Translations under genes and position numbers: made by a program
Part shown: piece by piece, positions 7,953 to 17,092 of the stretch
Layout: each line of letters starts with the position of its first letter
Numbering within the stretch: the first letter of the stretch is position 1
Assembly: GCF_002332425.1 (NCBI RefSeq)
Contig: NZ_NRGS01000022.1
Coordinates: forward strand, 86,187-150,186
From: Brachybacterium alimentarium
GTDB lineage: Bacteria > Actinomycetota > Actinomycetes > Actinomycetales > Dermabacteraceae
Length of the DNA: 64,000 nucleotides
Direction of reading: 5' to 3'
The notes under the pieces: model-generated
Told to the model about the DNA's origin: nothing
The model's database searches: none
Seen by the model: the letters and a program-made list of their open reading frames with translations, nothing else

Positions 7953-9230
7953 TCAGTTCAGGTGCGTCCACTGGGCTCGCGGCATGGCGGCCAGAGCGAG
8001 GGTGCGGGCGAATCCGGCCTGGTCGAGCAGGTGGGTGCCCTCGTCGGTCTCGCGGGATCCGTTGATGAGATCGGTCTCGGGATCCCGTCGGTTCTCCCAC
8101 AGACGCTGTGCGTAGGACTGCGTGATCTTCCGGCCCGGGATGTGCCCGCCCAGGATCGATTCCGCCATCAGCAGGTTCGACAGCAGGATCGCGTTGAACT
8201 GGATCGGCTGGTCATCGAACGCCGAGTCCTCGACGAACGGCGAGTAGTGCGCGATGACCGCGTCGGCCAGGGCGGCGGCGCGCTCGCGGTGGACGGGATC
8301 GCCGGTGATCTCGAAGGCGAGTGCCTCGCAACCCAGCGGCACGCCCTGGTTGTAGGTCCAGAACGTCTTGTCGACAGTGCCGTCGAGATCGATGTTGTCC
8401 CAGAACAGGCCCTTCTCCGGATCGAGCAGGGTGTCGCGGCCCCAGTCCATCCAGCGCAGGGCGTCCTCGAGGGCCTGGTCCTCGCCGGTGATCTGGTGCA
8501 GCCGCAGGGCGACCTTGGCGGAGGGGAAGGTGGAGACGGTGTTGCGGCAGGTGTTCCAGTCCCCCTGCGTCCAGAAGATGCCGCCGGGGCAGGGGAGCGA
8601 CGGATCGGTGGACTCCCCGGAGCGGAACAGCTGGAGCAGCGTGCCGGCGCGCTCGAGATCGCCGGCGTCGGCGCCGGTGAGGAGGTGCTGCTCGATCTCC
8701 AGCAGCGCGATCCAGTCGTTGTCGTCGTAGAAGAAGTCGCCGTTGGCGCCCTGTGCCGAGTCGGTGGCGGCGGTGTAGCCGGGCAGGCCGGTGGTGCCGC
8801 CCTGCGGGTACCAGTAGTGCTCCTGCGCCCGGATCAGTGCGGCGTCGGCGGCGGCCAGATCTAGCTCCCCTGAGTCGTGCTCGCCCCGGGAACCGCTGAC
8901 CGCTGCGATCAGCTCGGTCACGGCGGCGCGCGCCTGGGAGAGCGGCCAGACGTAGGTGAACTCCGGGTCCTCCTCCTGGCGCGGCACGCGCTCGATGAGC
9001 ATGTCCGGATCGGTCTCGGCCCGGAAGCTCTCCAGCAGCGCCTTCGCTGCGGCGAGGGCACGGGAGGTCGCCTCGTCGGCAGGGAGCGGGCGGGAGGGCT
9101 GGTTCTCGGTCATGGCGGGTTCGGTCCTCTCACCGGGGGCGGCGACGGCGGGCGATACGGCCAGCCCGCCACCTCCCAGGGCAGTGGCGGCGAGGACGCC
9201 GCGGCGGGACGGACTGTGCGGAGCGGTCAT
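7953..9230 (-). CDS. Tat-exported glycoside hydrolase, GH76-like (alpha-1,6-mannanase type)
   Basis: A 425-residue predicted secreted glycosidase. The N-terminus has a twin-arginine signal, SRRGVLAATALGGGG, followed by Ala-rich cleavage-type sequence near residue 30. The mature part is an alpha-barrel-like repeat. YDDNDWIA near residue 160 matches the adjacent catalytic Asp pair typical of GH76, and GGIFWTQGDWNTCRN near 212 matches a further family block. GH76 enzymes cut alpha-1,6-mannan of fungal walls or bacterial lipomannan. The ATG at 9230 has GAGGTG 8 nt upstream and begins the Tat signal; the open frame upstream looks non-coding. It lies 86 bp after the acyltransferase on the same strand. 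The substrate is inferred from family only. Confidence 0.8.
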   Translation of the reverse strand: MTAPHSPSRRGVLAATALGGGGLAVSPAVAAPGERTEPAMTENQPSRPLPADEATSRALAAAKALLESFRAETDPDMLIERVPRQEEDPEFTYVWPLSQARAAVTELIAAVSGSRGEHDSGELDLAAADAALIRAQEHYWYPQGGTTGLPGYTAATDSAQGANGDFFYDDNDWIALLEIEQHLLTGADAGDLERAGTLLQLFRSGESTDPSLPCPGGIFWTQGDWNTCRNTVSTFPSAKVALRLHQITGEDQALEDALRWMDWGRDTLLDPEKGLFWDNIDLDGTVDKTFWTYNQGVPLGCEALAFEITGDPVHRERAAALADAVIAHYSPFVEDSAFDDQPIQFNAILLSNLLMAESILGGHIPGRKITQSYAQRLWENRRDPETDLINGSRETDEGTHLLDQAGFARTLALAAMPRAQWTHLN

Positions 9231-9316
9231 GACGGGGGCACCTCGATGTGCACTCGGGAGTCGGCCGCCCTCACGGTAGTCCCAGCCGGCGGGCCGCGCA
9301 CGGCATTCCGCTGAGC

Positions 9317-10501
9317 TCAGGCCCCGACCGGGCGGGAGGCCTTGGGCTCCTCCGGCTTGACCAGGAGGTTCCCGATCGGCGGATCGGTCAGCCAGCGGGT
9401 CAGCTTCCCGACGATGCCGCTGCCCAGGACAGCGGTGAGCACGACGGCCGCGGCGATCAGGCCGAGCGTTCCCCACCAGGTCGACGTCACGTCCGGCACC
9501 TCATCGGCGTAGCGGAACGGCATCAGGAAAAGGGGATGCAGCAGATAGATGGTCAGCGAGCGCTCGCCCAGGGCCGTCAGCGGGGAGCGGCCGCGGGGCG
9601 AGACGAGCAGCAGCGCGACCGAGGCGATCACGCCCACGACCAGCACGGCCACACGCAGGGCCATGCTCATCAGGATGCCGGAGTCCTCGCCGTAGGCCGA
9701 GCGCAGGAAGAAGATCGAGGTGCGGAAGTCCTCGCGCAGGAGGAAGGCGCACGCCAGCGCCGCCAGCAGCACGACGCCGCCCACCCAGCGATGGCGGAAG
9801 GCCTTCAGCCGTTCGAGGGCCTGCGGCGTGGTCACGAGCCCGAGCACGAAGAACGGGAGCATCCCCACCAGGCGGCCCAGGGTGAAGGTCGAGTCCAGAT
9901 CGGCATCCAGGGGAGAGATCACCGCGATCGCGACGGCGAACACCAGCGGGTAGCGCAGCTGGCGCAGCACCGGGGTGGCCAGGCGCCACAGCAGCAGCGC
10001 GAGGAGGAACCACAGGGTCCATGCCGGCAGGAAGAGCTGGAGGTGGAACTCGTGGCCCTGCAGCAGCATCTTGGCGAGCTCATGGATCACCTGGAAGATC
10101 AGGTACGGCACGACCATCGCCGTGAGCAGACGGCGCACCTGGCGCGGCTCGTTGCGGTAGGAGCGCGAGAGATAGCCCGAGATCAGGACGAACGCTCCCA
10201 TGTGGAACGAATAGATCCACGTGTACACGGTGTCGGGGAAGACCTGGGAGCTCTGGAAGAAGCACTCGATGGTGTGCGCGACGACCACGAGGGTGATGAG
10301 GATGCCGCGGGCGTTGTCGAGGAACGGATCGCGGGGCCGACGTGCGGTCGAGGGCGGGCCCTCGGGGGTCGCCTCGCCTGACCCCGCGCCCGACGGGGCA
10401 GCGATCCCCGAGGAGCCGGTGGAGTCGGCGGAGTCGGAGGAGCGGGGGCGGCGACTGCGCGGGGTGCCGCGCCGCCGGGTCGTCGAGTCTCCGTCGGGCA
10501 T
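9317..10501 (-). CDS. Membrane acyltransferase, acyltransferase-3 / fucose 4-O-acetylase-like
   Basis: A 394-residue integral membrane protein of the acyltransferase 3 type, which O-acetylates sugars of surface glycans or peptidoglycan. An N-terminal 60-residue Ser/Arg/Pro-rich cytoplasmic tail precedes about ten hydrophobic helices. The family core DNARGILITLVVVAHT near residue 63 holds the conserved Arg and His. RSLTIYLLHPLF near 310 is the usual late-helix motif. The ATG at 10501 has AAGGAG with 6-7 nt spacing; the frame is open further upstream but runs into the putA stop region. It lies 73 bp downstream of putA and 86 bp upstream of the GH76-like gene, so the three may share a transcript. 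The acceptor is unknown. Confidence 0.85.
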   Translation of the reverse strand: MPDGDSTTRRRGTPRSRRPRSSDSADSTGSSGIAAPSGAGSGEATPEGPPSTARRPRDPFLDNARGILITLVVVAHTIECFFQSSQVFPDTVYTWIYSFHMGAFVLISGYLSRSYRNEPRQVRRLLTAMVVPYLIFQVIHELAKMLLQGHEFHLQLFLPAWTLWFLLALLLWRLATPVLRQLRYPLVFAVAIAVISPLDADLDSTFTLGRLVGMLPFFVLGLVTTPQALERLKAFRHRWVGGVVLLAALACAFLLREDFRTSIFFLRSAYGEDSGILMSMALRVAVLVVGVIASVALLLVSPRGRSPLTALGERSLTIYLLHPLFLMPFRYADEVPDVTSTWWGTLGLIAAAVVLTAVLGSGIVGKLTRWLTDPPIGNLLVKPEEPKASRPVGA

Positions 10502-10574
10502 GAGGCTCCTTCGAGTTCGAGCGTGATCTGGGGGCGGACCCGAGCAGAGTACGACGTCGGACCGAGGCGAGCGC

Positions 10575-13500
10575 TCAGGCGGTGCCGCGCAGCCAGCCCT
10601 TTCCACCGGTGAGGTCCATCGGGTGGGGCAGCGGGTTCCCGTAGCGATGGTCGGTGGCGCTGATCGCCTGCTCATGCAGGAAGGCCAGCTGCTCCACGCG
10701 TCCGCTCCTCACGACAGCGCCGGTGAACAGGGCGACCTCGATCCGGTCCGCGATCGCGTGTCGCAGGGCGTCGTCGGCCGTACCGATCAGACGGATGCGG
10801 GCCTGCTCGACCTGGGGGACACGGCTCGAGAACTCCTCGGCGTCCTCGATCTGCACGTCACCCGCCTCGAACCCGCTCGCGGTCGCGGCCTCCATGAGCT
10901 CGGCGTCGGCGAGGGACACCTCCACCTCGGCACCCACCGTGGCCGCCGCATGCAGCACCCGGGTCAGTTCGGCGGCGGTGGCGTCCGCAGCGGCACGCAC
11001 CAGAACCGGCAGCGGGAGGTGCCGCAGCACGTTGACCTCGCCCTGGAGGTCCTGCACGTCGCGGGGCGCGAAGGTCGAGGACCAGTGCTCGCGATCGGAG
11101 TGCCGGGCGGCGGCCAGCCACTCCTGCGTCGCGTCCGCGCCCGCGGTGCGGTCGACGGCCTCGGCCTCGGGATCGGAGGCATCCATGAGATGCACCAGGT
11201 AGTTCGGGCCGCCTGCCTTGGCGGTCTGGCCGATCGCGGAGCGCTTCCAGCCGCCGAAGGGCTGGCGCTGCACGATCGCACCGGTGATGCCGCGGTTCAC
11301 GTAGAGGTTGCCCGCCTCGGCGCCCTCGGTCCAGCAGGCGATCTCCTCCGGGTCCAGGGAATGCAGGCCCGCAGTGAGCCCGAAGTCGGTGCCGTTCTGG
11401 ATCCGTATCGCCTCCTCGAGGCTGCCGGCGTGCATCATGCCCAGCACCGGGCCGAAGTACTCCGTGAGGTGGAAGGCGGAACCCTCCGCGACCCCGGTGC
11501 GCACGCCGGGGGAGTAGACACGCCCCTCCTCGTCGAGCTGATGCGGCCGTGCCAGCCAGGACTCCCCGTCGCCGAGCTCCGTGAGGCCCGCGGTGAGCTT
11601 CTCGCCGGGCTGCTCGATCACCGGACCCATCTGGACGGTGGGATCTGTCGGCTCGCCGACATGGAGACTGAGGACGGCGTCGGCGAGCTGTGCGGAGAAC
11701 CGCCTCGAGTGGGAGACGGATCCGACGGTGATCACGAGGGAGGCTGCCGAGCACTTCTGGCCGGCATGGCCGAAGGCGCTGGCGGCGACATCGCGGGCGG
11801 CGAGATCGAGATCCGCGTGCGGGGTGACGATGATCGAGTTCTTGCCGCTGGTCTCCGCGAGGATCCGCAGCTCGGGCCTCCAGGACGCGAACAAGGCCGC
11901 GGTGTCCGAGGCGCCGGTGAGGATCAGCTGGTCCACGCGCGGATCCGAGATGAGCGCCCGACCCACCTCGTTCTCGGGCACGTCCACCAGGGTGAAGACC
12001 CCCTCGGGCACCCCGGCCTGCCGCAGGAGGCCGCCGATGTAGGCGCCGCAGCGGCGAGCCTGCGGGGCGGGCTTCATGATCACCGAGCTGCCGGTGACCA
12101 GCGCGGCCAGCGCGCCGCCGGTGGGGATCGCGACGGGGAAGTTCCAGGGCGGGGTGACGAGAGTGAGCGCCCGTGGGGTGAAGGAGACCTCGTCGAGCGA
12201 TGCGAGGCGCTCGGCCTGCTCGGCGTAGTACAGCGCGAAATCGATCGCCTCGCTGACCTCGGGGTCCCCCTGCTCGAGGGTCTTGCCGGTCTCCGAGGCC
12301 ATCACCTCGAGGATCTCGGCGCGGTGCGCGGCGAGCGTGCCGGCGACCCGGCGCAGCACCAGTGCCCGCTTCTCCACGCCGAGCCCGGCCCAGCCGGGCT
12401 GCGCGTCCAGGGCGGCGGTGATGAGCTCGTCCACGCCCTCGACGCTGTCGACCCGGGCCGCGCGGATCTCCTCCTCGCCGAGCACGGAGCCGCGGATCCG
12501 GTGGGTGACCTGCTCGGCCCAGGCCTGGTTCGCCGGGGTGGACAGGTCGGTGTCCGGGGTGTTGCGGAAGGCGCCGGGCACGGCGGGCAGGGCCGGGCTG
12601 CCCAGCGGGATCATGCCGCCGCGGGACTCCGTCGACCGGTCCTGATCGCGATGAGTGGGCACGGAGCTCTCGCGCAGGGCACGGTCCAGGGCGCGAGCGA
12701 AGCGCTGCTCCTCGCGCTCGAAAAGGTCCGGGGCGGTCTCGAGCTCGAAAGCTGCGGAGAGGAAGTTCTCGGAGGAGGCGTTCTCCTCGAGCCGGCGCAC
12801 GAGATAGGAGACCGCGACGTCGAAGTGACGCGGATGGACGACCGGGACGTACAGCCGCATCGTGCCCGTCGCCTCGCGCACCACGGCCTGCTGACCGGGA
12901 GCCATGCCGGCGAGCATCTCGAACTCGACCCCGCTGCCCTCGCCCGCGGAGATTCCGCGCTCGCCCATCAGCAGGTGCGCGAAGGCGACATCGAAGAGGT
13001 TGTGGCCGGCCACGCCCATGTGCACGGCCTCGAGCTGCTCGGGATGCAGGGCGTCGAGCAGGATCCGCTTGTACTGCGCGTCCGTCTCCTCCTTGCTCAT
13101 CAGCGGCGCCTGGGTCCAGCCGTGCACAGAGGCCTCGACCTGCTCCATGGCGAGGTTCGCGCCCTTGACCAGACGCACCTTCACCGGCGCTCCGCCCGCG
13201 GCGACGCGTCGTTCTGCGAAGCGGCGCACCCGGGCCATCGCGGAAGGGGCGTCGGGCAGGTAGGCCTGCAGCACGATGCCGGCGTGGAGCTGCTCGAGCT
13301 CGGGACGGTCCAGGAGCTTCTCGAAGACCTGCAGCGTCAGCTCGAGATCCTGGTACTCCTCCATGTCCATGTTCAAGAAGGTGGGTCGGTCCGAGCGGGC
13401 GGAGTCCAGGTACAGCGGGAGCAGGGTCTCCACGATGTGGTCGACGGTCTGGGCAGCGGCCCAGAGCGGGAGATGGTCCACGATCGAGGACACCTTGATC

Positions 13501-14015
13501 GAGGCATAGTCGACATCGTCGCGGGCCACGATCTCCCGCACTCCCTGGAGCCGACGGCTCGCCTCCTGCGCACCCAGCACGGCTTCGCCCAGCAGATTGA
13601 TGTTCAGCGTCGTCCCGTCCGCGGTCAGTCGGCTGATCGACGCGGTCAGCGGTGCGCTGCGGGCATCGAGGATCAGGTGGGAGACCATCCTGCGCATCGC
13701 GGCCTGGGCAGTCGGGACCACGAGGGACGGGGCGACCCGCGAGGTCATGCCGCCGAGGGCGACGACGCGGCGCAGCGCGCGGGGGAGGAAGGCGGGCGGG
13801 TCCTGCGCGAGGCGACGCAGCTCGACAGCGGCGGCGTGCGGGTCCTCGGGGCGGACCACCCGGTCGACGAAGCCCAGCGTGAAGTCCAGACCCTGAGGAT
13901 CCTGCAGCAGGTCCGACAGCATCTTCGCCGGTCCCGGCACGGGCCGGGTCGCGGCCGCGTCGACCCAGGCGTGCACCTGTGCGGAGACGTCCTCGAGGGA
14001 CAACGTGGTGGTCAT
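10575..14015 (-). CDS. putA: Bifunctional proline dehydrogenase / L-glutamate gamma-semialdehyde dehydrogenase
   Basis: A 1146-residue enzyme that oxidises proline to glutamate in two steps, passing electrons to the quinone pool through FAD and then to NAD. Residues 1-450 form the proline dehydrogenase barrel (KVSSIVDHLPLW, VRLVKGAN, EFEMLAGMAPGQ). Residues about 540-990 are the aldehyde dehydrogenase, with catalytic Glu in LAETSGKNS near 720 and catalytic Cys in FGHAGQKCSAAS near 755. A roughly 150-residue C-terminal domain follows. No N-terminal ribbon-helix-helix domain is present, so it should not repress its own gene. The ATG at 14015 starts the conserved protein; the ribosome-binding site is weak. 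A 1226-codon open frame on the opposite strand is a GC-skew shadow. Confidence 0.95.
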   Translation of the reverse strand: MTTTLSLEDVSAQVHAWVDAAATRPVPGPAKMLSDLLQDPQGLDFTLGFVDRVVRPEDPHAAAVELRRLAQDPPAFLPRALRRVVALGGMTSRVAPSLVVPTAQAAMRRMVSHLILDARSAPLTASISRLTADGTTLNINLLGEAVLGAQEASRRLQGVREIVARDDVDYASIKVSSIVDHLPLWAAAQTVDHIVETLLPLYLDSARSDRPTFLNMDMEEYQDLELTLQVFEKLLDRPELEQLHAGIVLQAYLPDAPSAMARVRRFAERRVAAGGAPVKVRLVKGANLAMEQVEASVHGWTQAPLMSKEETDAQYKRILLDALHPEQLEAVHMGVAGHNLFDVAFAHLLMGERGISAGEGSGVEFEMLAGMAPGQQAVVREATGTMRLYVPVVHPRHFDVAVSYLVRRLEENASSENFLSAAFELETAPDLFEREEQRFARALDRALRESSVPTHRDQDRSTESRGGMIPLGSPALPAVPGAFRNTPDTDLSTPANQAWAEQVTHRIRGSVLGEEEIRAARVDSVEGVDELITAALDAQPGWAGLGVEKRALVLRRVAGTLAAHRAEILEVMASETGKTLEQGDPEVSEAIDFALYYAEQAERLASLDEVSFTPRALTLVTPPWNFPVAIPTGGALAALVTGSSVIMKPAPQARRCGAYIGGLLRQAGVPEGVFTLVDVPENEVGRALISDPRVDQLILTGASDTAALFASWRPELRILAETSGKNSIIVTPHADLDLAARDVAASAFGHAGQKCSAASLVITVGSVSHSRRFSAQLADAVLSLHVGEPTDPTVQMGPVIEQPGEKLTAGLTELGDGESWLARPHQLDEEGRVYSPGVRTGVAEGSAFHLTEYFGPVLGMMHAGSLEEAIRIQNGTDFGLTAGLHSLDPEEIACWTEGAEAGNLYVNRGITGAIVQRQPFGGWKRSAIGQTAKAGGPNYLVHLMDASDPEAEAVDRTAGADATQEWLAAARHSDREHWSSTFAPRDVQDLQGEVNVLRHLPLPVLVRAAADATAAELTRVLHAAATVGAEVEVSLADAELMEAATASGFEAGDVQIEDAEEFSSRVPQVEQARIRLIGTADDALRHAIADRIEVALFTGAVVRSGRVEQLAFLHEQAISATDHRYGNPLPHPMDLTGGKGWLRGTA

Positions 14016-14344
14016 GCGCTCATCGAGCGGGAACTGCGACGGGGACAACGTAGGTCTTCTCCTCGGTCGCCGTGCAGGACGGCGGTGACGGCGGTGCGGG
14101 CTTCTTCGCCCTTCCCTGATCGTAGAGCCTGCGGGACGCCGCGGAGCCCACGAACCGGGGTTCGTCCGGCGTCGGACCCGAGGACGGTCCGAGGTCGCCG
14201 ACGACGGAGGATCGACCGAGGCGAGAGGGCGCCGACCCTGCGGCCAGTGCCGCGAGGTGGACCGCTCGGTAAGGCAGAACCGGTGATCGTGATGCGGCTG
14301 TGACACGATGCCGTCCACGACACCGACGTTCCCTGGAGGCAGTG
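14016..14344. other. Divergent intergenic region between putA and the YtxH-like gene
   Basis: This 329-bp spacer must hold the promoters for both genes. On the minus strand a TACGAT hexamer near 14120 could serve putA. On the plus strand GTGACA at 14300-14305 and CACGAT at 14304-14309 are weak candidates for the small gene. I see no ORF with a recognisable product and no clear inverted repeat. Confidence 0.4.
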
Positions 14345-14728
14345 ATGAAGAAGCTCATTTTCCTGACCGGACTCGCGATCGGCTTCGTGGTCGGCTCTCG
14401 CGCAGGCCGTGGGCCGTACGAGTCGCTCGAGCGCACCGCACGGCAGGTGGCCGATGACCCCGAGGTGCAGCGACGCGCCTCCGAGGCGAAGGAGAAGGCG
14501 AGCCAGACCGCTCGTGACACGGCGTCGACCGTGAAGGAGAAGGCCCCTGAGGTCGCCTCCGCCGCGCAGGGCGCGGTGGCCGGAGCGGCCTCGAACGCCA
14601 AGGACCGTCTCAGCGGCGACCAGGACGAGCTCGACGAGGACGCCTCGGCCCTCGCCGGGAAGTCCGAGGACACCGCGAGCACCGGCGGCGACGCCGCGGT
14701 CGGCGAGGATCATCCCCTCAGCTCCTGA
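14345..14728 (+). CDS. YtxH-like small membrane-anchored protein
   Basis: A 127-residue protein with one N-terminal membrane helix (KKLIFLTGLAIGFVVGSRAG, residues 2-21) followed by a long, highly charged amphipathic region rich in Ala, Glu and Lys. Its heptad-like pattern (ARQVADDPEVQRRASEAKEKA) resembles LEA/YtxH stress-associated proteins. The GSRAGRGPYE motif right after the helix is common in actinobacterial members. The ATG follows a strong GGAGG at 5-nt spacing. It probably sits at the cytoplasmic membrane; no enzymatic motif is visible. It is transcribed alone and ends before a strong terminator. Confidence 0.78.
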   Translation: MKKLIFLTGLAIGFVVGSRAGRGPYESLERTARQVADDPEVQRRASEAKEKASQTARDTASTVKEKAPEVASAAQGAVAGAASNAKDRLSGDQDELDEDASALAGKSEDTASTGGDAAVGEDHPLSS

Positions 14729-14781
14729 GAGCCGCGGGCCGCGCGGCGCGTGAACGCCACCGCGTGGACCCCATGACGTAG

Positions 14782-14818
14782 CGGGCACCGTGCCTCCCCT
14801 CGGGGAGCGCGGTGCCCG
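14782..14818. terminator. Strong nested hairpin terminator
   Basis: CGGGCACCG at 14782-14790 pairs with CGGTGCCCG at 14810-14818, and an inner CTCCCC/GGGGAG stem (14794-14807) closes on a 2-nt loop. It lies between the convergent YtxH-like gene and thymidine kinase gene, and can serve both. Confidence 0.75.
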
Positions 14819-14904
14819 TTCAGGTGGCGCGGCTCGTCGAGTAATCCGCACCGGGCGCCTTGAGGCGCCGGGGCCGGCCGACGGAAGATCCCGGCACGAT
14901 CACC

Positions 14905-15516
14905 TCAACCGAGCAGGCTCACCCCGGCGTGCTCCTGCTCCTGCATGAAGCAGGGGCCGCACAGCGACACATAGCTGACATCCCCCACCTCGTCGATCGC
15001 GACCTGAGCGCCCTCGAACACATGGCGACCGTCCACGACGCGTCGGTTGAACTCGGCCTGCGAGCCGCAGCGGCACATCGTCGGCAGCTTCTCGACGTTG
15101 TCCGCCAGCTCGAACAGGCGCCGTGCCCCGGGGAACATCTCGGTGCGGAAGTCGGTGCGCAGCCCGTAGCAGATCACCGAGATGCCGTCGCGCTTGGCGA
15201 TCGTGAAGAGATGGTCGATCTGGAGCGGCTCGAGGAACTGCGCCTCGTCGACCAGCACACAGTGCAGCGGGCGCAGGTCTCGCTGGTCGGCCATCGCGGG
15301 GATCCGAACGCTGAGGTCCTCCCCGGGGTGGGCGAGCACGTCCACCCGGCGCCGGGCACCGCCCCGCGCGACGACCCAGCTCTCGCCCTTGGTGTCCAGG
15401 GCGGGCTTCACGGTGAGGGTGGCCAGGCCCCGCTCGTCATAGTTGTACGCGGTCTTGATGAGCGTGTCGGACTTCCCGGAGTTCATCGCTCCGTACTTGA
15501 AATGCAGCTTGGCCAT
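14905..15516 (-). CDS. tdk: Thymidine kinase (type II)
   Basis: A 203-residue cytosolic enzyme that phosphorylates thymidine with ATP for nucleotide salvage. The P-loop GAMNSGKS is at residues 9-16. VLVDEAQF near 87-94 supplies the catalytic Glu91. Zinc ligands are visible as CRC (148, 150) and CGPC (186, 189). The lasso-loop region RRVVDGRHVF lies near 158. The length is normal for type II enzymes. CGGAG lies 10 nt before the ATG. It sits downstream of the acetyltransferase gene with a 222-bp gap that holds a short tandem repeat. Confidence 0.95.
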   Translation of the reverse strand: MAKLHFKYGAMNSGKSDTLIKTAYNYDERGLATLTVKPALDTKGESWVVARGGARRRVDVLAHPGEDLSVRIPAMADQRDLRPLHCVLVDEAQFLEPLQIDHLFTIAKRDGISVICYGLRTDFRTEMFPGARRLFELADNVEKLPTMCRCGSQAEFNRRVVDGRHVFEGAQVAIDEVGDVSYVSLCGPCFMQEQEHAGVSLLG

Positions 15517-15649
15517 GCGAGGGAACTCCGAGGTCGGTGGGCTGGGGCCGGGTGGGACGGCCGCCCCAGGGTACGGGGCCTGCGGCGGCGATGCTGAGTG
15601 CCTGGAGACGGAAGCTGCGGAAGCCGCGGCTGCGCCGAACGCCGGTGCC

Positions 15650-15694
15650 GCAGACGCCGCAGACGCTGCGGATGCCGCGGACGCAGCAGATGCC
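15650..15694. repeat. Short tandem repeat, five 9-bp units
   Basis: Five consecutive units fit GCRGAYGCN (GCAGACGCC, GCAGACGCT, GCGGATGCC, GCGGACGCA, GCAGATGCC), followed by a decayed copy. They lie in the non-coding gap upstream of thymidine kinase. The plus-strand translation would be an Ala-Ala-Asp run, but the surrounding frame is not a convincing gene. Confidence 0.6.
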
Positions 15695-15738
15695 GACGGA
15701 GCGGACGGCCTCGTGCGCTCCGTGCGGCAGAGCGCGCC

Positions 15739-17028
15739 TCAGAAGGCGTCCAGCACGCTCGGTCGAGGGCCGGCCAGCAGCGCATCCAGGAACTGCTCCG
15801 CGGCGGGGTCGGCGATCGCGGAGAGCCCGAGACGACGCGCATCGGCCAGCGTCCGCCCGCCCATCAGCAGCAGACCGGCGGCGTGGATGTCCCACCGGGC
15901 GGTCCCGAGCACCTCGGCGGCTTCCCCGCCCGGCGAGCTCGCCGCATCGGGGACGCCCGTGTCACCCGGGATGCTCCCGTCCTCGGGAGCGCTCCCCTCA
16001 TCGGGGGATGCGGCGACCCTCCCGTCGGCCGCCGAGAGCAGCCACGACCCCGCAGACCGGCAGGTGCCCTCGGGCACGGTGTCGTCCTCGACGACGAGGC
16101 GCACCGCGCCGGCGAGCCCGGCCGGAGCACGACGTGCCTCGAAAGCCGCAGCGGTGTCGATCACCCGCATCATCACCAGCGGCAGGCCGTCGACAGGCCG
16201 GGCGCCGGACCCGGGAAGCACATCGAGCACGGGATCCTCGGTGCGCACCCGCAGCACGACGCTCTCGGTCACCGTCGACCAGGAGCCCAGCGACCGCAGC
16301 AGGGCGAGGCGATCCTCGCGGGTGCGACCCAGGATCTCGTGCACCTCGAGGCCGGCTCCACCGTTCTCGCCAGCGGTGCGGGTCCAGGACACGTAGCCGT
16401 GCGCGATCCCGTCATGATCCTCCAGCAGCAGCGCGGACCATCCTCCGGAGGGCAGGCCGGCCGGGAACAGCGGCCCCTCCCTCGTGAGCATCCCGTTGTC
16501 CTCGGCGGTCAGCTCGCGGTAGAGGCCGTGCAGGCGCGGCATCGAGGCCCCGGTCACGGGCACCAGACGACGGTCCGGCATCTTCGGCAGATGCTGCAGA
16601 TCCACGATCGGGACGAGCAGCCGCTGCACCGAGGCGACCACCTGGTACCCGGCGCGGCGATAGATCGCGGGGTGCGAGGGATACAGCATCGACATCGGCA
16701 GCTGCTCCTGGGCGCAGCGCGCGATGGTCGCGGTGATCAGTTCCCGGAACAGGCCGTCACCGCGGTGCGCGGGGTGCACCGCGAGCCCGCTGATCCCGCC
16801 GCAGTCCACGACCCCGCCGCCGAGCGTGATGCGGTCATGGCGGATGCGGGCGCCGGCCGCGACCACACCCGGGGCACCGCCGGGCAGCTGCTCGGAGCCG
16901 ATGCCGATGGCGGTCTCCCCGGCGGAGAACGGTCTGCTCTCGACCGCCTCGAACCCGCCGCCGAAGGCTCCGGCGCTGAGGGATCGGTAGGCCACGTTGT
17001 CATCGACGGTGAGTTCTCGGACGCGCAT
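15739..17028 (-). CDS. GNAT acetyltransferase, Eis-like
   Basis: A 429-residue protein with an N-terminal GNAT fold and a second GNAT-like plus sterol-carrier-type C-terminus, the three-part plan of Eis (enhanced intracellular survival) acetyltransferases. The acetyl-CoA loop is ISGLAVHPAHRGDGLFREL near residues 78-96, and SMLYPSHPAIYRRAGYQV near 110-127 matches Eis. An unusual Glu/Asp/Pro/Gly-rich insert (ASPDEGSAPEDGSIPGDTG) lies near residue 345 in the C-terminal domain. Eis proteins acetylate amine groups of aminoglycosides or proteins; the substrate here is unknown. A TAGACT -10 box lies 7 nt before the ATG at 17028, so the gene looks leaderless. An upstream in-frame ATG at 17073 is less likely. 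Confidence 0.85.
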   Translation of the reverse strand: MRVRELTVDDNVAYRSLSAGAFGGGFEAVESRPFSAGETAIGIGSEQLPGGAPGVVAAGARIRHDRITLGGGVVDCGGISGLAVHPAHRGDGLFRELITATIARCAQEQLPMSMLYPSHPAIYRRAGYQVVASVQRLLVPIVDLQHLPKMPDRRLVPVTGASMPRLHGLYRELTAEDNGMLTREGPLFPAGLPSGGWSALLLEDHDGIAHGYVSWTRTAGENGGAGLEVHEILGRTREDRLALLRSLGSWSTVTESVVLRVRTEDPVLDVLPGSGARPVDGLPLVMMRVIDTAAAFEARRAPAGLAGAVRLVVEDDTVPEGTCRSAGSWLLSAADGRVAASPDEGSAPEDGSIPGDTGVPDAASSPGGEAAEVLGTARWDIHAAGLLLMGGRTLADARRLGLSAIADPAAEQFLDALLAGPRPSVLDAF

Positions 17029-17035
17029 GATCGAG

Positions 17036-17041
17036 AGTCTA
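17036..17041 (-). promoter_or_regulatory. -10 box for the Eis-like gene (leaderless)
   Basis: On the minus strand, TAGACT is followed by 7 nt and then ATG. No ribosome-binding site is present. Confidence 0.5.
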
Positions 17042-17092
17042 GGGTGCCCCTGTTGCATACTGGCACCGCCCATCCGATGCCGAGGAGATGCC

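Noticed and set aside
10623-14303. A 1226-codon open frame on the plus strand
   Set aside because: It is antisense to putA, is rich in Gly/Arg/His/Leu without motifs, and arises because GC-rich third positions remove stops on the opposite strand.
15443-16396. Plus-strand ORF with an Ala-Ala-Asp repeat
   Set aside because: The repeat comes from a 9-bp tandem array in the tdk upstream gap and the rest is antisense to the Eis-like gene.
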